From assembly GCF_030929615.1 (NCBI RefSeq), contig NZ_JAVFVU010000021.1, positions 112,822 to 176,821 of the forward strand: a stretch of 64,000 nt of DNA. The letters are read 5' to 3'. Numbering within the stretch: position 1 is the stretch's first letter; every line of letters starts with the position of its first letter. The notes under the pieces are model-generated. The model did not search any database, was not told the origin of the DNA, and worked only from the letters and a program-made list of their open reading frames with translations. Below are positions 38,459-50,058 of this stretch, in pieces. Position numbers and translations under genes: made by a program. Source of the stretch: Dyadobacter sp. LHD-138 (GTDB lineage Bacteria > Bacteroidota > Bacteroidia > Cytophagales > Spirosomataceae).

Positions 38459-40585
38459 CTATCTCATCAGATAAATATCCACCGACTTTTTAACTTCTTC
38501 CAAAGTCTGTTTTGGAGGCTCAAAGCCCGCCGGAACAGGTTTTTTGGCAAAAGTCTGTAAATACAAAACCCAGGCATCTCTCCACCAGATCGCCTCTCTA
38601 TGCTGAACCTTTAATCGCTGGGCAACATCGGTGTATATCTGCGGATCCAGACTTCCTTTTGCCAGATCCCACTGCTGCTGCATCCATGACACCGAATCTA
38701 CGCCGGTGTAAAAACGGGTACAAAGTTCCTCCCACAGCGTTCGTCCGGTGCTCAGCTTTTTATCCCAGCCAACGTGATGAAACCACAAAAGATATGGAAG
38801 CGGGGTTTTGTCGGGATTACTCCATTGCTGCTGTACCTCTGGCCGGTATTGGGTCAGGGCATTACTGCCGGAAGCTGTTCTGTCAAAGCCAAAACCGGCG
38901 GAATCCGCCCGGTGGTAATACACAGCTGTCCAGTCTGGCCGGGAACCCCTATTTTGCCAGGGTTCAGGAGCAAAGTGAACGCCCATCCAGGGCCGGGAGA
39001 GTCCGAGAGGCGTGTTGTAATCGACATAAATCTCACGTGATCGCATCATCAGTCCAACGATATGCTCCCGCGCTTTTTGATTACGCGTCAAAGTCAGCTC
39101 GGTCCATTCACGGGCTATATCTTCTGAACTAAGCTGATGATCCCAGCTAAGCCTTCCGAATGCATACCAGTTCGCCTGCGCCAGCGGATGTCCCGTCCAG
39201 TTTCTGCTGTTTCCTGTATTGGCAACACCGACCATCAATGTGCTTGAATATCCATGTAAACTGCCATCGACAACTTTTGCGACGGTCGATCCCTGCCCGT
39301 TTACATAAGTATCCGAATCCAGACATTCCTTGAAAATAGGGGCTTCATACACGGCATGCGTAGCAAAGCCCAGGTATTCCTGCGTAAGCTGAAATTCCAT
39401 GCCCAGCGGCGTTTTAGGCATATTACCAAACAAAGGCGAAAATGGCTCTCTTGGCTGGAAATCAATAGGTCCGTTTTTGACCTGCACAATTACTCTGGGA
39501 TCAAACTTGCCATCCAGCGGTACAAATTCTTCATAAGCTGCTTTGAAACGGTCTGCGTTCAGATCTGCCTTGTAGACGAAAGCACGCCAGACTACAATGC
39601 CGTCATAGGGTTTGAATGCTTCTGCCAGCATGTTTGCACCATCGGCATGTGTGCGACCGTAGTCCTGCGGGCCGGGTTCACCCTCCGAATTAGCTTTTAC
39701 TAAAAAACCACCAAAGTCAGGTATTTCTTTGTAGATCTGAGCGACCTTTTCTTTCCACCAGGCACGCACCTGAGGATCCAACGGATCAGAAGTGGATAGC
39801 CCGCCCAATGTTTTAGGTGCGGCAAAGTAGACAGACAAATACGTTTTAATACCATACTTCCGCATAACATCCGCTATGGCGGCAACTTTCACAATATATT
39901 CCTGTGACATGAACCGCGCGCTCGCATTTACATTATTGAGCACCGTACCATTAATTCCCAATGAAGCATTGGCGCGTGCGTAGTCCTGATAACGCGGGTC
40001 AACACGCTCGGGCAATTCGTACCATTTCCAAAGAGACGCCCCCGCATAACCACGCTCGATGGTCCCATCCGGATTATCCCAGTGATTCAGCATCCGGTAG
40101 CGTACTTTCGGGCTGCTTGCAATGTTCAGACCTTTAACCGGACACTGCATCTGCATGTGTCTTAACAGGGCAAAAGTTCCGTACAAAATACCGCTTTCTG
40201 ATTTTGAACTGACAACAATGTTACCGCCAGACAATTGAATCCGGTAACCTTCATCTTTCAGATCGGTATCAGGTTCCAGTCTGAAAACGATACCACCGGA
40301 TTTACTCCCCAATAAATTTGTAACAGAAACATTTTTACCCAAAAGACTTTTCAACCCTGTTTGCAGCTCGCGGGACGCACTTTGCGCGATCTCACCTATG
40401 GATGCGTTGTTGATGAAACCTGCAAAGCGAAGGTATTCAGCCTTAACGGATGCGTCTGCAACCGGCTCATATTTAAGCCAAAGCTTATACCCGTCATCAC
40501 CGTCAGAGGGTAATGGATCAGCGGCAAATGATGCTGCGCCGATCAGGATAAAACTGAAAAATAATAGCAGAAATTTTCTGGTCAT
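38459..40585 (-). CDS. aguA: GH67 alpha-glucuronidase
   Basis: A 708-residue protein, full length for GH67, with signal peptide (1-21, ASFAA). The N-terminal domain (about 30-150) carries the SARELQTGLKSLL and GILYGTFALLRHMQ segments. The catalytic barrel (about 155-480) has NSEGEPGPQDYGR with the likely general acid Glu, and GPIDFQPRE and FQLTQEYLG with the likely base pair; a helical C-terminal domain follows. It removes 4-O-methyl-glucuronic acid from glucuronoxylan oligosaccharides. It sits 50 bases upstream of the broken symporter on the same strand and is the best-preserved marker that this was a xylan locus. Confidence 0.93.
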   Translation of the reverse strand: MTRKFLLLFFSFILIGAASFAADPLPSDGDDGYKLWLKYEPVADASVKAEYLRFAGFINNASIGEIAQSASRELQTGLKSLLGKNVSVTNLLGSKSGGIVFRLEPDTDLKDEGYRIQLSGGNIVVSSKSESGILYGTFALLRHMQMQCPVKGLNIASSPKVRYRMLNHWDNPDGTIERGYAGASLWKWYELPERVDPRYQDYARANASLGINGTVLNNVNASARFMSQEYIVKVAAIADVMRKYGIKTYLSVYFAAPKTLGGLSTSDPLDPQVRAWWKEKVAQIYKEIPDFGGFLVKANSEGEPGPQDYGRTHADGANMLAEAFKPYDGIVVWRAFVYKADLNADRFKAAYEEFVPLDGKFDPRVIVQVKNGPIDFQPREPFSPLFGNMPKTPLGMEFQLTQEYLGFATHAVYEAPIFKECLDSDTYVNGQGSTVAKVVDGSLHGYSSTLMVGVANTGNSRNWTGHPLAQANWYAFGRLSWDHQLSSEDIAREWTELTLTRNQKAREHIVGLMMRSREIYVDYNTPLGLSRPWMGVHFAPEPWQNRGSRPDWTAVYYHRADSAGFGFDRTASGSNALTQYRPEVQQQWSNPDKTPLPYLLWFHHVGWDKKLSTGRTLWEELCTRFYTGVDSVSWMQQQWDLAKGSLDPQIYTDVAQRLKVQHREAIWWRDAWVLYLQTFAKKPVPAGFEPPKQTLEEVKKSVDIYLMR

Positions 40586-40665
40586 TGTAAATACTGTATT
40601 GATTTGTGTCGTTGAATAAAATAACTAATAAATTGATAATCCGAAATGTTAATATCTCAATTTAA

Positions 40666-41589
40666 TTATTTTTTCATATAACGAATATGCTCTGCGACGT
40701 TGAGCATGGTATCGATATAAATATCATTTTGCTGTTCTTTCAAATAATGCAGTAACTCGCTATGCGCCCGACTGGAAACATTCAGTGCATGTTCTCCACC
40801 CACACCATGAAACAGGAAGACGAGCAACTTTCCGCTCTGCTGCGCTTGTTTTACGAGCTCTATCATCTGTTGTCCGGTCTGTTCAACCATCGAATAGCAA
40901 TCGATATCCAGCAGCTTCTGTTCGTCAAACGAATGCATTTCATGCCGCACCGCTCTGGCCGCAACAAAATCATCAGAAAGTGTTTGTATAAATTCGCCTT
41001 CGGCTACTTTTTTATGACCACAGGTGAAGGCGAATGTACGCTTATCGCGGCCATCGATGGATTTTAGAAAGGCGTTACACATCTTTATTTCATCCCGAAT
41101 TCTACCCAGACTGTACTTACTCAGATCATATTCCGGTTTCACCCAGCTCATGCCCGGACCGCTCGCATCGCAAGGATAATTGCGGATATCCGGGTAATTG
41201 GCAGATGTTATATCTTCAGGAAAATGCTCTTTGATGCGCTCCATATTGATGACCATATTGCTCTGTCCACTGTATAACCACACGTCTCCGAACGCTATAT
41301 TTTTGATCCGGATCTGATTTTTACCTTTTAAAATGAGCTCATAACCAATACCAGCTGCCTGTGCAGGCAGTTGAATTTTCCATTTACCATCCGTAGTTGT
41401 CGCCGCACTGTAACTTTTGTTTTTCAGTGTCACCGTTACCTTTTCTTTCGGCGCCGCCCAGCCCCAAATCGTGATTGGCTGATCGCGCTGCAAAACCATA
41501 TTGTCAGCGATCAGCTGTGGCAAGCCGATCTGCGCCAGAAGATCGTAGGATAGAAAAAACAGCAAAAATGTAAACTTAAAAATCCTCAT
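40666..41589 (-). CDS. Chimeric protein: sialate O-acetylesterase N-terminus joined to polysaccharide deacetylase C-terminus
   Basis: A 307-residue open frame. I chose the ATG at 41589 because it begins the signal peptide (MRIFKFTFLLFFLSYDLLAQ). Residues 21-137 are the N-terminus of a SASA-type esterase (LPQLIADNMVLQRDQPITIW, FGDVWLYSGQSNM with the usual catalytic Ser110). From about residue 138 the sequence changes to the C-terminal half of a Bacteroidota polysaccharide deacetylase (WVKPEYDLSKYSL, KRTFAFTCG, LLVFLFHGVGGEHALNV). The join falls near 41176. The esterase Asp-His half and the deacetylase metal-binding front are both missing, so neither activity is expected. It looks like the product of an in-frame deletion between two neighbouring genes. 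Confidence 0.75.
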   Translation of the reverse strand: MRIFKFTFLLFFLSYDLLAQIGLPQLIADNMVLQRDQPITIWGWAAPKEKVTVTLKNKSYSAATTTDGKWKIQLPAQAAGIGYELILKGKNQIRIKNIAFGDVWLYSGQSNMVINMERIKEHFPEDITSANYPDIRNYPCDASGPGMSWVKPEYDLSKYSLGRIRDEIKMCNAFLKSIDGRDKRTFAFTCGHKKVAEGEFIQTLSDDFVAARAVRHEMHSFDEQKLLDIDCYSMVEQTGQQMIELVKQAQQSGKLLVFLFHGVGGEHALNVSSRAHSELLHYLKEQQNDIYIDTMLNVAEHIRYMKK

Positions 41590-41607
41590 CGATGGGCTGG
41601 GTAATCG

Positions 41608-41635
41608 GACAAATTTGGCATAAACCAAATTTGTC
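41608..41635 (-). promoter_or_regulatory. 11-base perfect inverted repeat before the chimeric esterase gene
   Basis: Arms 41608-41618 and 41625-41635 pair perfectly around a 6-base loop. The repeat ends 18 bases upstream of the ATG at 41589 and could be an operator or a hairpin near the ribosome-binding region. The regulator is unknown. Confidence 0.5.
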
Positions 41636-41759
41636 ATCATATTGTAAATGAATGTATTATACAAATAAAAGCATTTAAAAATTAGCTACACCTTCAAATG
41701 CCTTTTTGGGTTGATAATGCTGATCGAATAATAGCGGGTAATCTTATTTTGTTAAAAAA

Positions 41760-41827
41760 GCTGTCGGCGGTCCACACTCAGCTTTCGGAGCCAAAAGACT
41801 CCTAGCCGATCGCTGACCACCGACAGC
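41760..41827 (-). terminator. Intrinsic terminator of the tandem esterase gene
   Basis: Outer arms 41760-41772 and 41815-41827 (13 bases, one wobble) enclose a smaller GGAG/CTCC hairpin. On the minus strand the structure is followed by a T run (bases 41754-41759). It begins 4 bases after the esterase stop. Confidence 0.8.
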
Positions 41828-41830
41828 CGT

Positions 41831-44312
<2,482 letters not shown>

Positions 44313-44399
44313 TTAAACTTTATAACGAATTGGTAAATTTTTGAGTAACCGACCTGAACAGAAACACGAGCCATTCAGCGTATACATCAGGTTCTTCGT

Positions 44400-45488
44400 T
44401 TAGATTTTTACAACTTTCCCAGATGCCACGGATTTATAAATGGCCTCAACAACCCGAATATCTTTAAGTCCCTCTTCGCCGGGTGCAATCAGGTCGGTAT
44501 TTGCCATAAGCGCGGTGCAGTCATCATCCAATTGTCTGGCCTGCTGATTTTTGATAGGAAAATTGATGATCGTACCGTCTGACATACTTCCTTTATTACC
44601 GATATATCCCGACTGCGGTTCGAGTTTAGCCCATCCTTTTTCATAGTTCACCTGAAGGTAATTCATATTAATACCGAAACTGGTCTGGCAGGAGGCTCTG
44701 GCACCGCCAGGGAAATCCAGCATAAACATCATTGTTTCTTCGACCTCCTTGTAAATTTCAGGACGGGTGGTAGATGCCTGCGCAAAAACACTTACGGGCT
44801 CCTCACCCGTCGCTAGGCGTGCCCCCTGCAAAGCGTAAACACCCATATCACCCATGGCTCCGCCGCCAAGTGCTTTGTTTTGCTTCCAGTGGTTTGAACG
44901 TGCATCAAAATATCCGGCTGCACTGGTTATCATTTTTACCTTACCGAATTTTGGCTCTTTGGCAAGCTTGATGATCGCCTGAATATTCGGATCGTGCTGG
45001 CAGCGATAGCCTATGGATAGTCTCACTTTGTTGCTTTTACAAGCCTGTATCATCGCCTCACAGTCAGCAACGGATGGCGCCATGGGTTTCTCACAAAACA
45101 CATGTTTGCCCGCTTTTGCAGCGCGTACTACAAATTCCCTGTGCATAGATGGTGGTAATACCACATACACCACATCAATATCAGGGTTATTGGCGATCTG
45201 GTCAAAATTCTGATAATTGTAGATATTCTTATCCGGGATATTGTATTTGATTTTCCAGGATTCGGCTTTGGCAGGCGTGCCTGTTACAATCCCGGCCAGA
45301 TAACATTTTTCCGTTAATTGCAGCGCAGGTGCCAACAGATCGGTGCTGTAATATCCCAGGCCAACCAGCGCGATACCAAGTTTTTCCTTTTTGGGACCGG
45401 TTGACGCCAACAGTGCATTCCCTGAAAACAAGGTGGCGGCACCAGCCAATGTTAATGTCGATAAAAAATCACGTCTTTCAATATTCAT
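44400..45488 (-). CDS. Gfo/Idh/MocA-family oxidoreductase with Tat-type leader
   Basis: A 362-residue protein. The N-terminus has a twin-arginine-type signal (ERRDFLSTLTLAGAATLFSG), so it is exported folded with its cofactor. The Rossmann domain (about 35-160) has LGIALVGLGYYS and the family's VFCEKPMAP (Lys of the EKP motif). The C-terminal alpha/beta domain has GGGAMGDMGVYALQGARLA. Such enzymes oxidise or reduce sugars and their derivatives with NAD(P). In a xylan locus it may act on xylose, glucuronate or arabinose, which is inference. Confidence 0.88.
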   Translation of the reverse strand: MNIERRDFLSTLTLAGAATLFSGNALLASTGPKKEKLGIALVGLGYYSTDLLAPALQLTEKCYLAGIVTGTPAKAESWKIKYNIPDKNIYNYQNFDQIANNPDIDVVYVVLPPSMHREFVVRAAKAGKHVFCEKPMAPSVADCEAMIQACKSNKVRLSIGYRCQHDPNIQAIIKLAKEPKFGKVKMITSAAGYFDARSNHWKQNKALGGGAMGDMGVYALQGARLATGEEPVSVFAQASTTRPEIYKEVEETMMFMLDFPGGARASCQTSFGINMNYLQVNYEKGWAKLEPQSGYIGNKGSMSDGTIINFPIKNQQARQLDDDCTALMANTDLIAPGEEGLKDIRVVEAIYKSVASGKVVKI

Positions 45489-45537
45489 GTCTGTATTTTC
45501 TAGTGTTAAACAGGATAAGTTAATCTAAATAAATGAT

Positions 45538-46593
45538 TTAGGGATTAATCGTTTTGATATTCCCGTTACTGTCTCTGAGCAGTTCCCTAACCTTCACATT
45601 ACGAAGATGTGTCTTTCCTGAAACCTCCGAATCGTGGTAATACAAATACCATTTCCCTTTAAATTCGACAATAGAATGATGTGTCGTCCAGCCTTCGACC
45701 GGGTTCATGATCACGCCTTTGTAGGTGAATGGTCCGTAAGGCGAAGTGCCTTCGGCGTAGCACAGCAGATGGGTATCGCCGGTTGAATACGAGAAATAAT
45801 ATTTCCCGTTGTACTTGTGGAGCCATGCTCCCTCAAAAAAACGACGGTTGGTATCGCCCGCCAGCAAAGGTTTTCCATTTTCATCAAGGATCTGAACATC
45901 ACGTAAAGGCGCGGCAAATGACAACATATTGTCTTTCATCAGTGCGATCTTCGCACTTAAAGCAGGCTCATTTTCTTGGCCCTTTCCAAGATCCGTCATT
46001 AAAGTTTTATCATAAGTTCCGGTATGCCAGCGTTGCAGCTGACCACCCCAGATTCCTCCGAAATACATGTAAGTTTTGCCGTCTGTATCAGTGAATACGG
46101 CCGGATCGATGCTATAACTTCCTTCAATAGGTTTTGCTTCAGGTTTAAATGGTCCAGCCGGCGACTTGCTCGTGGCCACGCCTATGCGAAATACGCCTTC
46201 TTTATCTTTTGCAGGAAAATAGAAGAAGTAAGTACCGTTTTTGTAAGCTGCATCAGGCGCCCACATTTGTTTGTCGGCCCAGGGCACATCTTTTACATCA
46301 AGCACAACGCCGTGATCGGTCACTTTTCCACCGATCTTGTCCATGGAATAAACATGGTAATCCCGCATCTGGAAATGTCCGCCTTCGTCATCCTGCGGCA
46401 CATCTGCTTCCACGTCATGGGATGGATAAATGTAAATTTTTCCGTTAAAAACATGCGCTGACGGATCGGCTGTATACAAACCGTTAACCAAGGGCTTGAT
46501 TTTCCCAGGTGCTCTCTGGCTGATTACCTGACCGACACCGGCAACAACAAACGCAAATGTTATCAGCATTTTTTTATTAAATCGAATCATCAT
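45538..46593 (-). CDS. Secreted GH43 glycoside hydrolase
   Basis: A 351-residue single-domain five-bladed propeller with signal peptide (1-25). All three GH43 acids can be placed: Asp43 in TADPSAH (base), Asp163 in SIDPAVF (pKa modulator) and Glu254 in RFFEGAWLHK (acid). There is no extra C-terminal sandwich. Likely activity is beta-xylosidase, alpha-L-arabinofuranosidase or endo-arabinanase; the subfamily cannot be fixed here. It lies 49 bases before the Gfo/Idh gene and appears intact, in contrast to its GH43 neighbour. Confidence 0.9.
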   Translation of the reverse strand: MMIRFNKKMLITFAFVVAGVGQVISQRAPGKIKPLVNGLYTADPSAHVFNGKIYIYPSHDVEADVPQDDEGGHFQMRDYHVYSMDKIGGKVTDHGVVLDVKDVPWADKQMWAPDAAYKNGTYFFYFPAKDKEGVFRIGVATSKSPAGPFKPEAKPIEGSYSIDPAVFTDTDGKTYMYFGGIWGGQLQRWHTGTYDKTLMTDLGKGQENEPALSAKIALMKDNMLSFAAPLRDVQILDENGKPLLAGDTNRRFFEGAWLHKYNGKYYFSYSTGDTHLLCYAEGTSPYGPFTYKGVIMNPVEGWTTHHSIVEFKGKWYLYYHDSEVSGKTHLRNVKVRELLRDSNGNIKTINP

Positions 46594-46745
46594 TTTTAGT
46601 TTACTATAAAACTGTAAGTCGTTGAATGTCTACTATCCGGATCCTATCTCAGCAACATCTCCGGACAAAAACGAACCCTGAGATGTATTACCGCAGGTGG
46701 TGCAGTTACATTTCAGGATCGTTGGATCAGGCCTCTAAAAAAGTT

Positions 46746-47777
46746 TTAGTATCCTGTATTTTGTGGAAACTTAGGCCCCTCTACCACCCTGTCGATCTGC
46801 GACTGCGGGATTGGTCGTAACATATGAAAATCTTTGACGTAAGGTGCTGCCTCTTTGTTCCACTCCTGCACACGGCGGACCAGTGAGCGTGTTCTTACAA
46901 GGTCATGCCAACGCTGCCATTCTCCGAAAAACTCGCGGCTCCGTTCGTCCAGGATAAAATCCAGTGTTACGTCAGCAGAGGTGATGGTCATAGCCGTAGC
47001 AGCAGCTGCATTCTGCGCCGTGCTATTGGTTTTCCTGAATGCTGAGCGCTGCCGCAAAACATTGATCAGCGTTGCTGCCCTGGATGCGTCGCCCGCTTTG
47101 AAATGCGCCTCGGCACCTGTCAGGTAAACATCAGAAAAGCGGTATAATACAGCAGGGCGTGTGGATGGATCATTGAAATTAGCACCACGACTAGGATCCA
47201 TGTATTTTTTCAATGCCGGATAAATACCGTTGTTCCAAAGACTTGGCGGCACTACAATGCCCTTAAATGGCCTGGCCCCTACAAACTGAGGTGCGCCTGG
47301 CACTTCATAGTCGGGCAGCCAAACGGCTGTGTCCGAACCTGGTACGGTGGTATAACCGATTCCCCGGGTATTGTTGGCGGTAGTAGCGGTATTGGTTACA
47401 GCCGTGTTTGCAATGTAAACCGTGTAAAATGAATTGGCAAAACGGGAATCGACATCTCGGTTTGTGAAAGCCTGATCAAGGAAATAGTTTTTGCCGGTAC
47501 GCGTACCAGTTGTCTGTTTATCTGAATTCGGACGCATCCGCACATAAGGGCGACCGTAGTACGAATCGCGGATCATGCCGGAAGTTCCACTGTTCACAAA
47601 AGCGCCGGAAGCATTTTTAATGGAATTGATGCCACTGTTGTTAGGATAATTCCAGTTGGTGAACCATGGACTCAGGTTTTGCGCCGCACCGCCCCAGGTC
47701 TGCACAAGGTAGAAATACCAGAAAGCCCTCAAAAATTTGGCCTGATCCGAAAATGTTCGACCAAATAAAAAAGTCAC
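46746..47777 (-). pseudogene. SusD/RagB-family lipoprotein remnant lacking its N-terminus
   Basis: The frame (343 residues, only a GTG at 47777-47775 as possible start) holds the C-terminal two thirds of a SusD protein: DQAKFLRAFWYFYLVQTWGG, RFSDVYLTGAEAHFKAGD, INVLRQRSAFRK, DFILDERSREFFGEWQRWHD. Signal peptide, lipobox and about 170 residues are absent, and there is no SusC partner. SusD similarity begins near 47757, inside the T run of the tRNA-Ala terminator. The gene was therefore cut at the tRNA locus by deletion or insertion of a genomic block. Confidence 0.8.
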
Positions 47778-47800
47778 TTACAAATAATTTGTAAGTGACT
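47772..47800 (-). terminator. Intrinsic terminator of tRNA-Ala
   Basis: Perfect 13-base arms (47772-47784 / 47788-47800) with a 3-base loop, followed on the minus strand by a T run. It lies 11 bases after the tRNA. The SusD remnant's frame runs into this hairpin. Confidence 0.9.
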
Positions 47801-47810
47801 GATAATCAGG

Positions 47811-47884
47811 TGGAGAATATGGGATTCGAACCCATGACCTCTTGCATGCCATGCAAGCACTCTAGCCAACTGAGCTAATCCCCC
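47811..47884 (-). tRNA. tRNA-Ala (GGC)
   Basis: A complete 74-nt cloverleaf on the minus strand. Acceptor GGGGGAT pairs with ATTCTCC; the D arm is GCTC/GAGT; the anticodon arm is CTTGC-ATGGCAT-GCAAG with anticodon GGC; the T arm is ATGGG-TTCGAAT-CCCAT; the discriminator is A. The CCA end is not encoded, as is common in this phylum. The truncated SusD immediately downstream makes this a candidate integration or recombination site. Confidence 0.95.
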
Positions 47885-48023
47885 GGATTGGAGTGCAAAG
47901 ATGTGCGACAGAATTGTGATAACCAAGGAAAAGAAAGCTTTTTAAGTTACTTTTCTCAATTAAAACAGCAAGATTCTCATAAACAACGCATTAGAAAAGA
48001 AAAAAAAATGAAGGTACCCAAGG

Positions 48024-48200
48024 CTACCGTTTGTTCCCACCGAGCATTTTGGTAAACAACCAGATCACCAATACGATCACAGCAATGACCAGAATGCCTC
48101 CCGTCCACATACCACCTTTGAAAATACCACCAATAACTTCGCAGCTGGTAAGGCCTGCCAATAGAAAAGTAACGATAAGAATGTTGATGTAAGCTTTCAT
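48024..48200 (-). CDS. Small membrane lipoprotein, 58 residues
   Basis: A short open frame with an ATG at 48200 and TAG at 48026-48024. It has a lipoprotein signal with lipobox LTSC (Cys20: ILIVTFLLAGLTSC), a glycine-rich stretch (GGIFKGGMWTGG) and a second hydrophobic helix (ILVIAVIVLVIWLFTKML) before a basic end (GGNKR). I have the impression that similar small proteins occur widely in Bacteroidota, but the function is unknown. It is the only gene in 47885-48286. Confidence 0.75.
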   Translation of the reverse strand: MKAYINILIVTFLLAGLTSCEVIGGIFKGGMWTGGILVIAVIVLVIWLFTKMLGGNKR

Positions 48201-48286
48201 GCGTATAATAATTTAGGTATAGATTATACTTAAATTATTACAAAAACCATTCCACATGAAACTGCCCGAAATCATCTGCATCTTCC

Positions 48287-48802
48287 CTAGGCCATGGGAA
48301 TAAGGTTTTGAAGGTCATTTTCTAAAAGCATTTCAAAAAGTCGCACAGTTGCCGCCGCATCTCCCTCTGCCCGGTGACGATTTTCAATGGAAATTTTTAA
48401 GCTTTCGCACAAATTCCCAAGACTATATGATTTTAAACCAGGAAATATTTTCCGGCTTAGCTGAACCGTGCACAGCAATTCTCTTTGAAAATATTCATCG
48501 AGTGCGCCAAATTCCTTCTTCAAAAACCCATAGTCAAACTTGGCGTTATGCGCTACAAACCAGGCATCTACCGTCAGTTTTCTTACAGAATCCTGAATTT
48601 CGGCAAACGTCGGGGCGTCCTGGACCATCAGGTTATCAATGCCGGTCAGTCGGCTAATAAAGGGCGGAATAAATATTTCAGGATTAATGAGCGAGTGAAA
48701 AAAGTCAACGACCTCCACTCCATTGTGGCGAAAAACAGCTATTTCAGTAATGCGGGCATTTCCTCCTCCTCCGGTTGTCTCAATATCAACGATAGCGTAC
48801 AT
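48287..48802 (-). CDS. DnaQ-type 3'-5' exonuclease domain protein
   Basis: A 171-residue protein that is all exonuclease domain. DEDDh motifs: VDIETTG (Asp6, Glu8) in Exo I, AHNAKFDYGF in Exo II, and HRAEGDA in Exo III. It resembles the epsilon subunit of DNA polymerase III and may proofread or trim DNA. Related Bacteroidota proteins are often longer, with a UvrC-like nuclease half; here that part is absent, which could be a natural short form. It lies alone. Confidence 0.9.
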   Translation of the reverse strand: MYAIVDIETTGGGGNARITEIAVFRHNGVEVVDFFHSLINPEIFIPPFISRLTGIDNLMVQDAPTFAEIQDSVRKLTVDAWFVAHNAKFDYGFLKKEFGALDEYFQRELLCTVQLSRKIFPGLKSYSLGNLCESLKISIENRHRAEGDAAATVRLFEMLLENDLQNLIPMA

Positions 48803-48896
48803 TACTTTTCAAACATCTGCATAGGTAAAGAAATCATGTTATGTGAAGAAAATAAGACTGATCAATTTTAACATCTCCAATTAGAATACAAAAAAA

Positions 48897-48929
48897 CGAA
48901 AAATCCCCGTTTAAGGCGAGGATTTTTCG
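48897..48929 (-). terminator. Terminator of the PadR-TonB operon
   Basis: Arms of 13 bases (48897-48909 / 48917-48929) paired on the minus-strand RNA with a single wobble and a 7-base loop. It lies 42 bases after the TonB stop. Confidence 0.75.
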
Positions 48930-48970
48930 AAATATTACGATTGTACTTTTAATATTTTCTACAACGAAAA

Positions 48971-49999
48971 TTATTCAAGCTGAAATACAACTGGCATATT
49001 AAAGCGAACCCGAACGGCATTGCCTGATTGACGGCCCGGTTTCCAGTTTGGCATCAGTTTCATCACACGTTCGGCTTCTTCATCACAGCCAAAACCGATT
49101 CCCTTCAAAGTTTTCACGTCTTCAATTTTACCGTCTGCTCCTACCACGAAGGAAACGAAAACTTTTCCCTGAATTCCTGCCTGTGCAGCCTGGCGTGGGT
49201 ATTTCAAATTCTTACGTAAGAAATCAGCCATTGCTGCATTGCCTCCCAAATAAGAAGGTGCTTGTTCAACGGCAATGAAAGTCTCTTCCTTTGGCGCTTC
49301 CGTTTCCACGACCTTACCCTTGCCGGCAGGGGCTTCCGCAGCCGGCGGAACAATTTCAGCAATATCGGCATTGCCTTCGATATTTTCCTGTCCGGGTACT
49401 GCATGCTGCAAATCATCGATCGTCGGCGGTGTTATCTCCTCTGGCACCATATTATCGGGCAACACGTCGTAGCTCACAAAACGTTTCGTGTTCACTTGTG
49501 GCTCCGGCTTGGGTAGTTCAATCGGAGCAGGCGGAGGTGTCGCTTCGGGTTTAATATCCACGGTTAACAGCGTTGCCTCAAAGCCAATATCTTCCTTCTT
49601 AGGGTCCGGTGTCAAACGGGCATACAGATCGGGCAATAACATAACCAGTAAAAAGAAGGTCACCCCAAGCAGCACCGACCGCTGCATCGTGCTTTTATAC
49701 CCTTTTCGCAGCTGATAAGCCCCGTAAGACTTATTCCTTCCTTCAAAAACGATGTCATTTAATGTTTTTTCCATGGCTAATAGATGATTATGTTCAACAC
49801 TCAGTATCTGGAGCGTTTTCGGATCAGCCGTTTCAACAATCCCTTTGAAAGCATGCTCAAACGAATTCCCGTCCCAAAGTCTTTCTTCTGCTTCACACGC
49901 CAGATGGTCAAGGATTTCCGGCAACAATTCCGGACTCAAACCATTATTTTTCAAATAACTTTTCAGCAGTTCGATTCGGTTTTCTTGAAGGCGTTTCAT
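48971..49999 (-). CDS. TonB-family energy transducer with an extra N-terminal cytoplasmic domain
   Basis: A 342-residue protein. A membrane helix at about 107-127 follows the usual Bacteroidota FEGRNKSYGAYQLRKGY lead-in. A proline-rich periplasmic stretch (about 150-225; PPPAPIELPKPEPQ) leads to the TonB C-terminal domain (about 260-342; KYPRQAAQAGIQGKVFVSFV, NWKPGRQSG). The first 78 residues (LLPEILDHLACEAEERLWDG) are not part of ordinary TonB. They resemble the short helical domain found at the front of proteins encoded with PadR regulators. The PadR gene lies 59 bases upstream in the same operon. Confidence 0.9.
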   Translation of the reverse strand: MKRLQENRIELLKSYLKNNGLSPELLPEILDHLACEAEERLWDGNSFEHAFKGIVETADPKTLQILSVEHNHLLAMEKTLNDIVFEGRNKSYGAYQLRKGYKSTMQRSVLLGVTFFLLVMLLPDLYARLTPDPKKEDIGFEATLLTVDIKPEATPPPAPIELPKPEPQVNTKRFVSYDVLPDNMVPEEITPPTIDDLQHAVPGQENIEGNADIAEIVPPAAEAPAGKGKVVETEAPKEETFIAVEQAPSYLGGNAAMADFLRKNLKYPRQAAQAGIQGKVFVSFVVGADGKIEDVKTLKGIGFGCDEEAERVMKLMPNWKPGRQSGNAVRVRFNMPVVFQLE

Positions 50000-50058
50000 C
50001 TGTAAATGAGATTAGGGTATTACAGGATTTGAATAAAAACTATTAGCCAGTGGATCAA

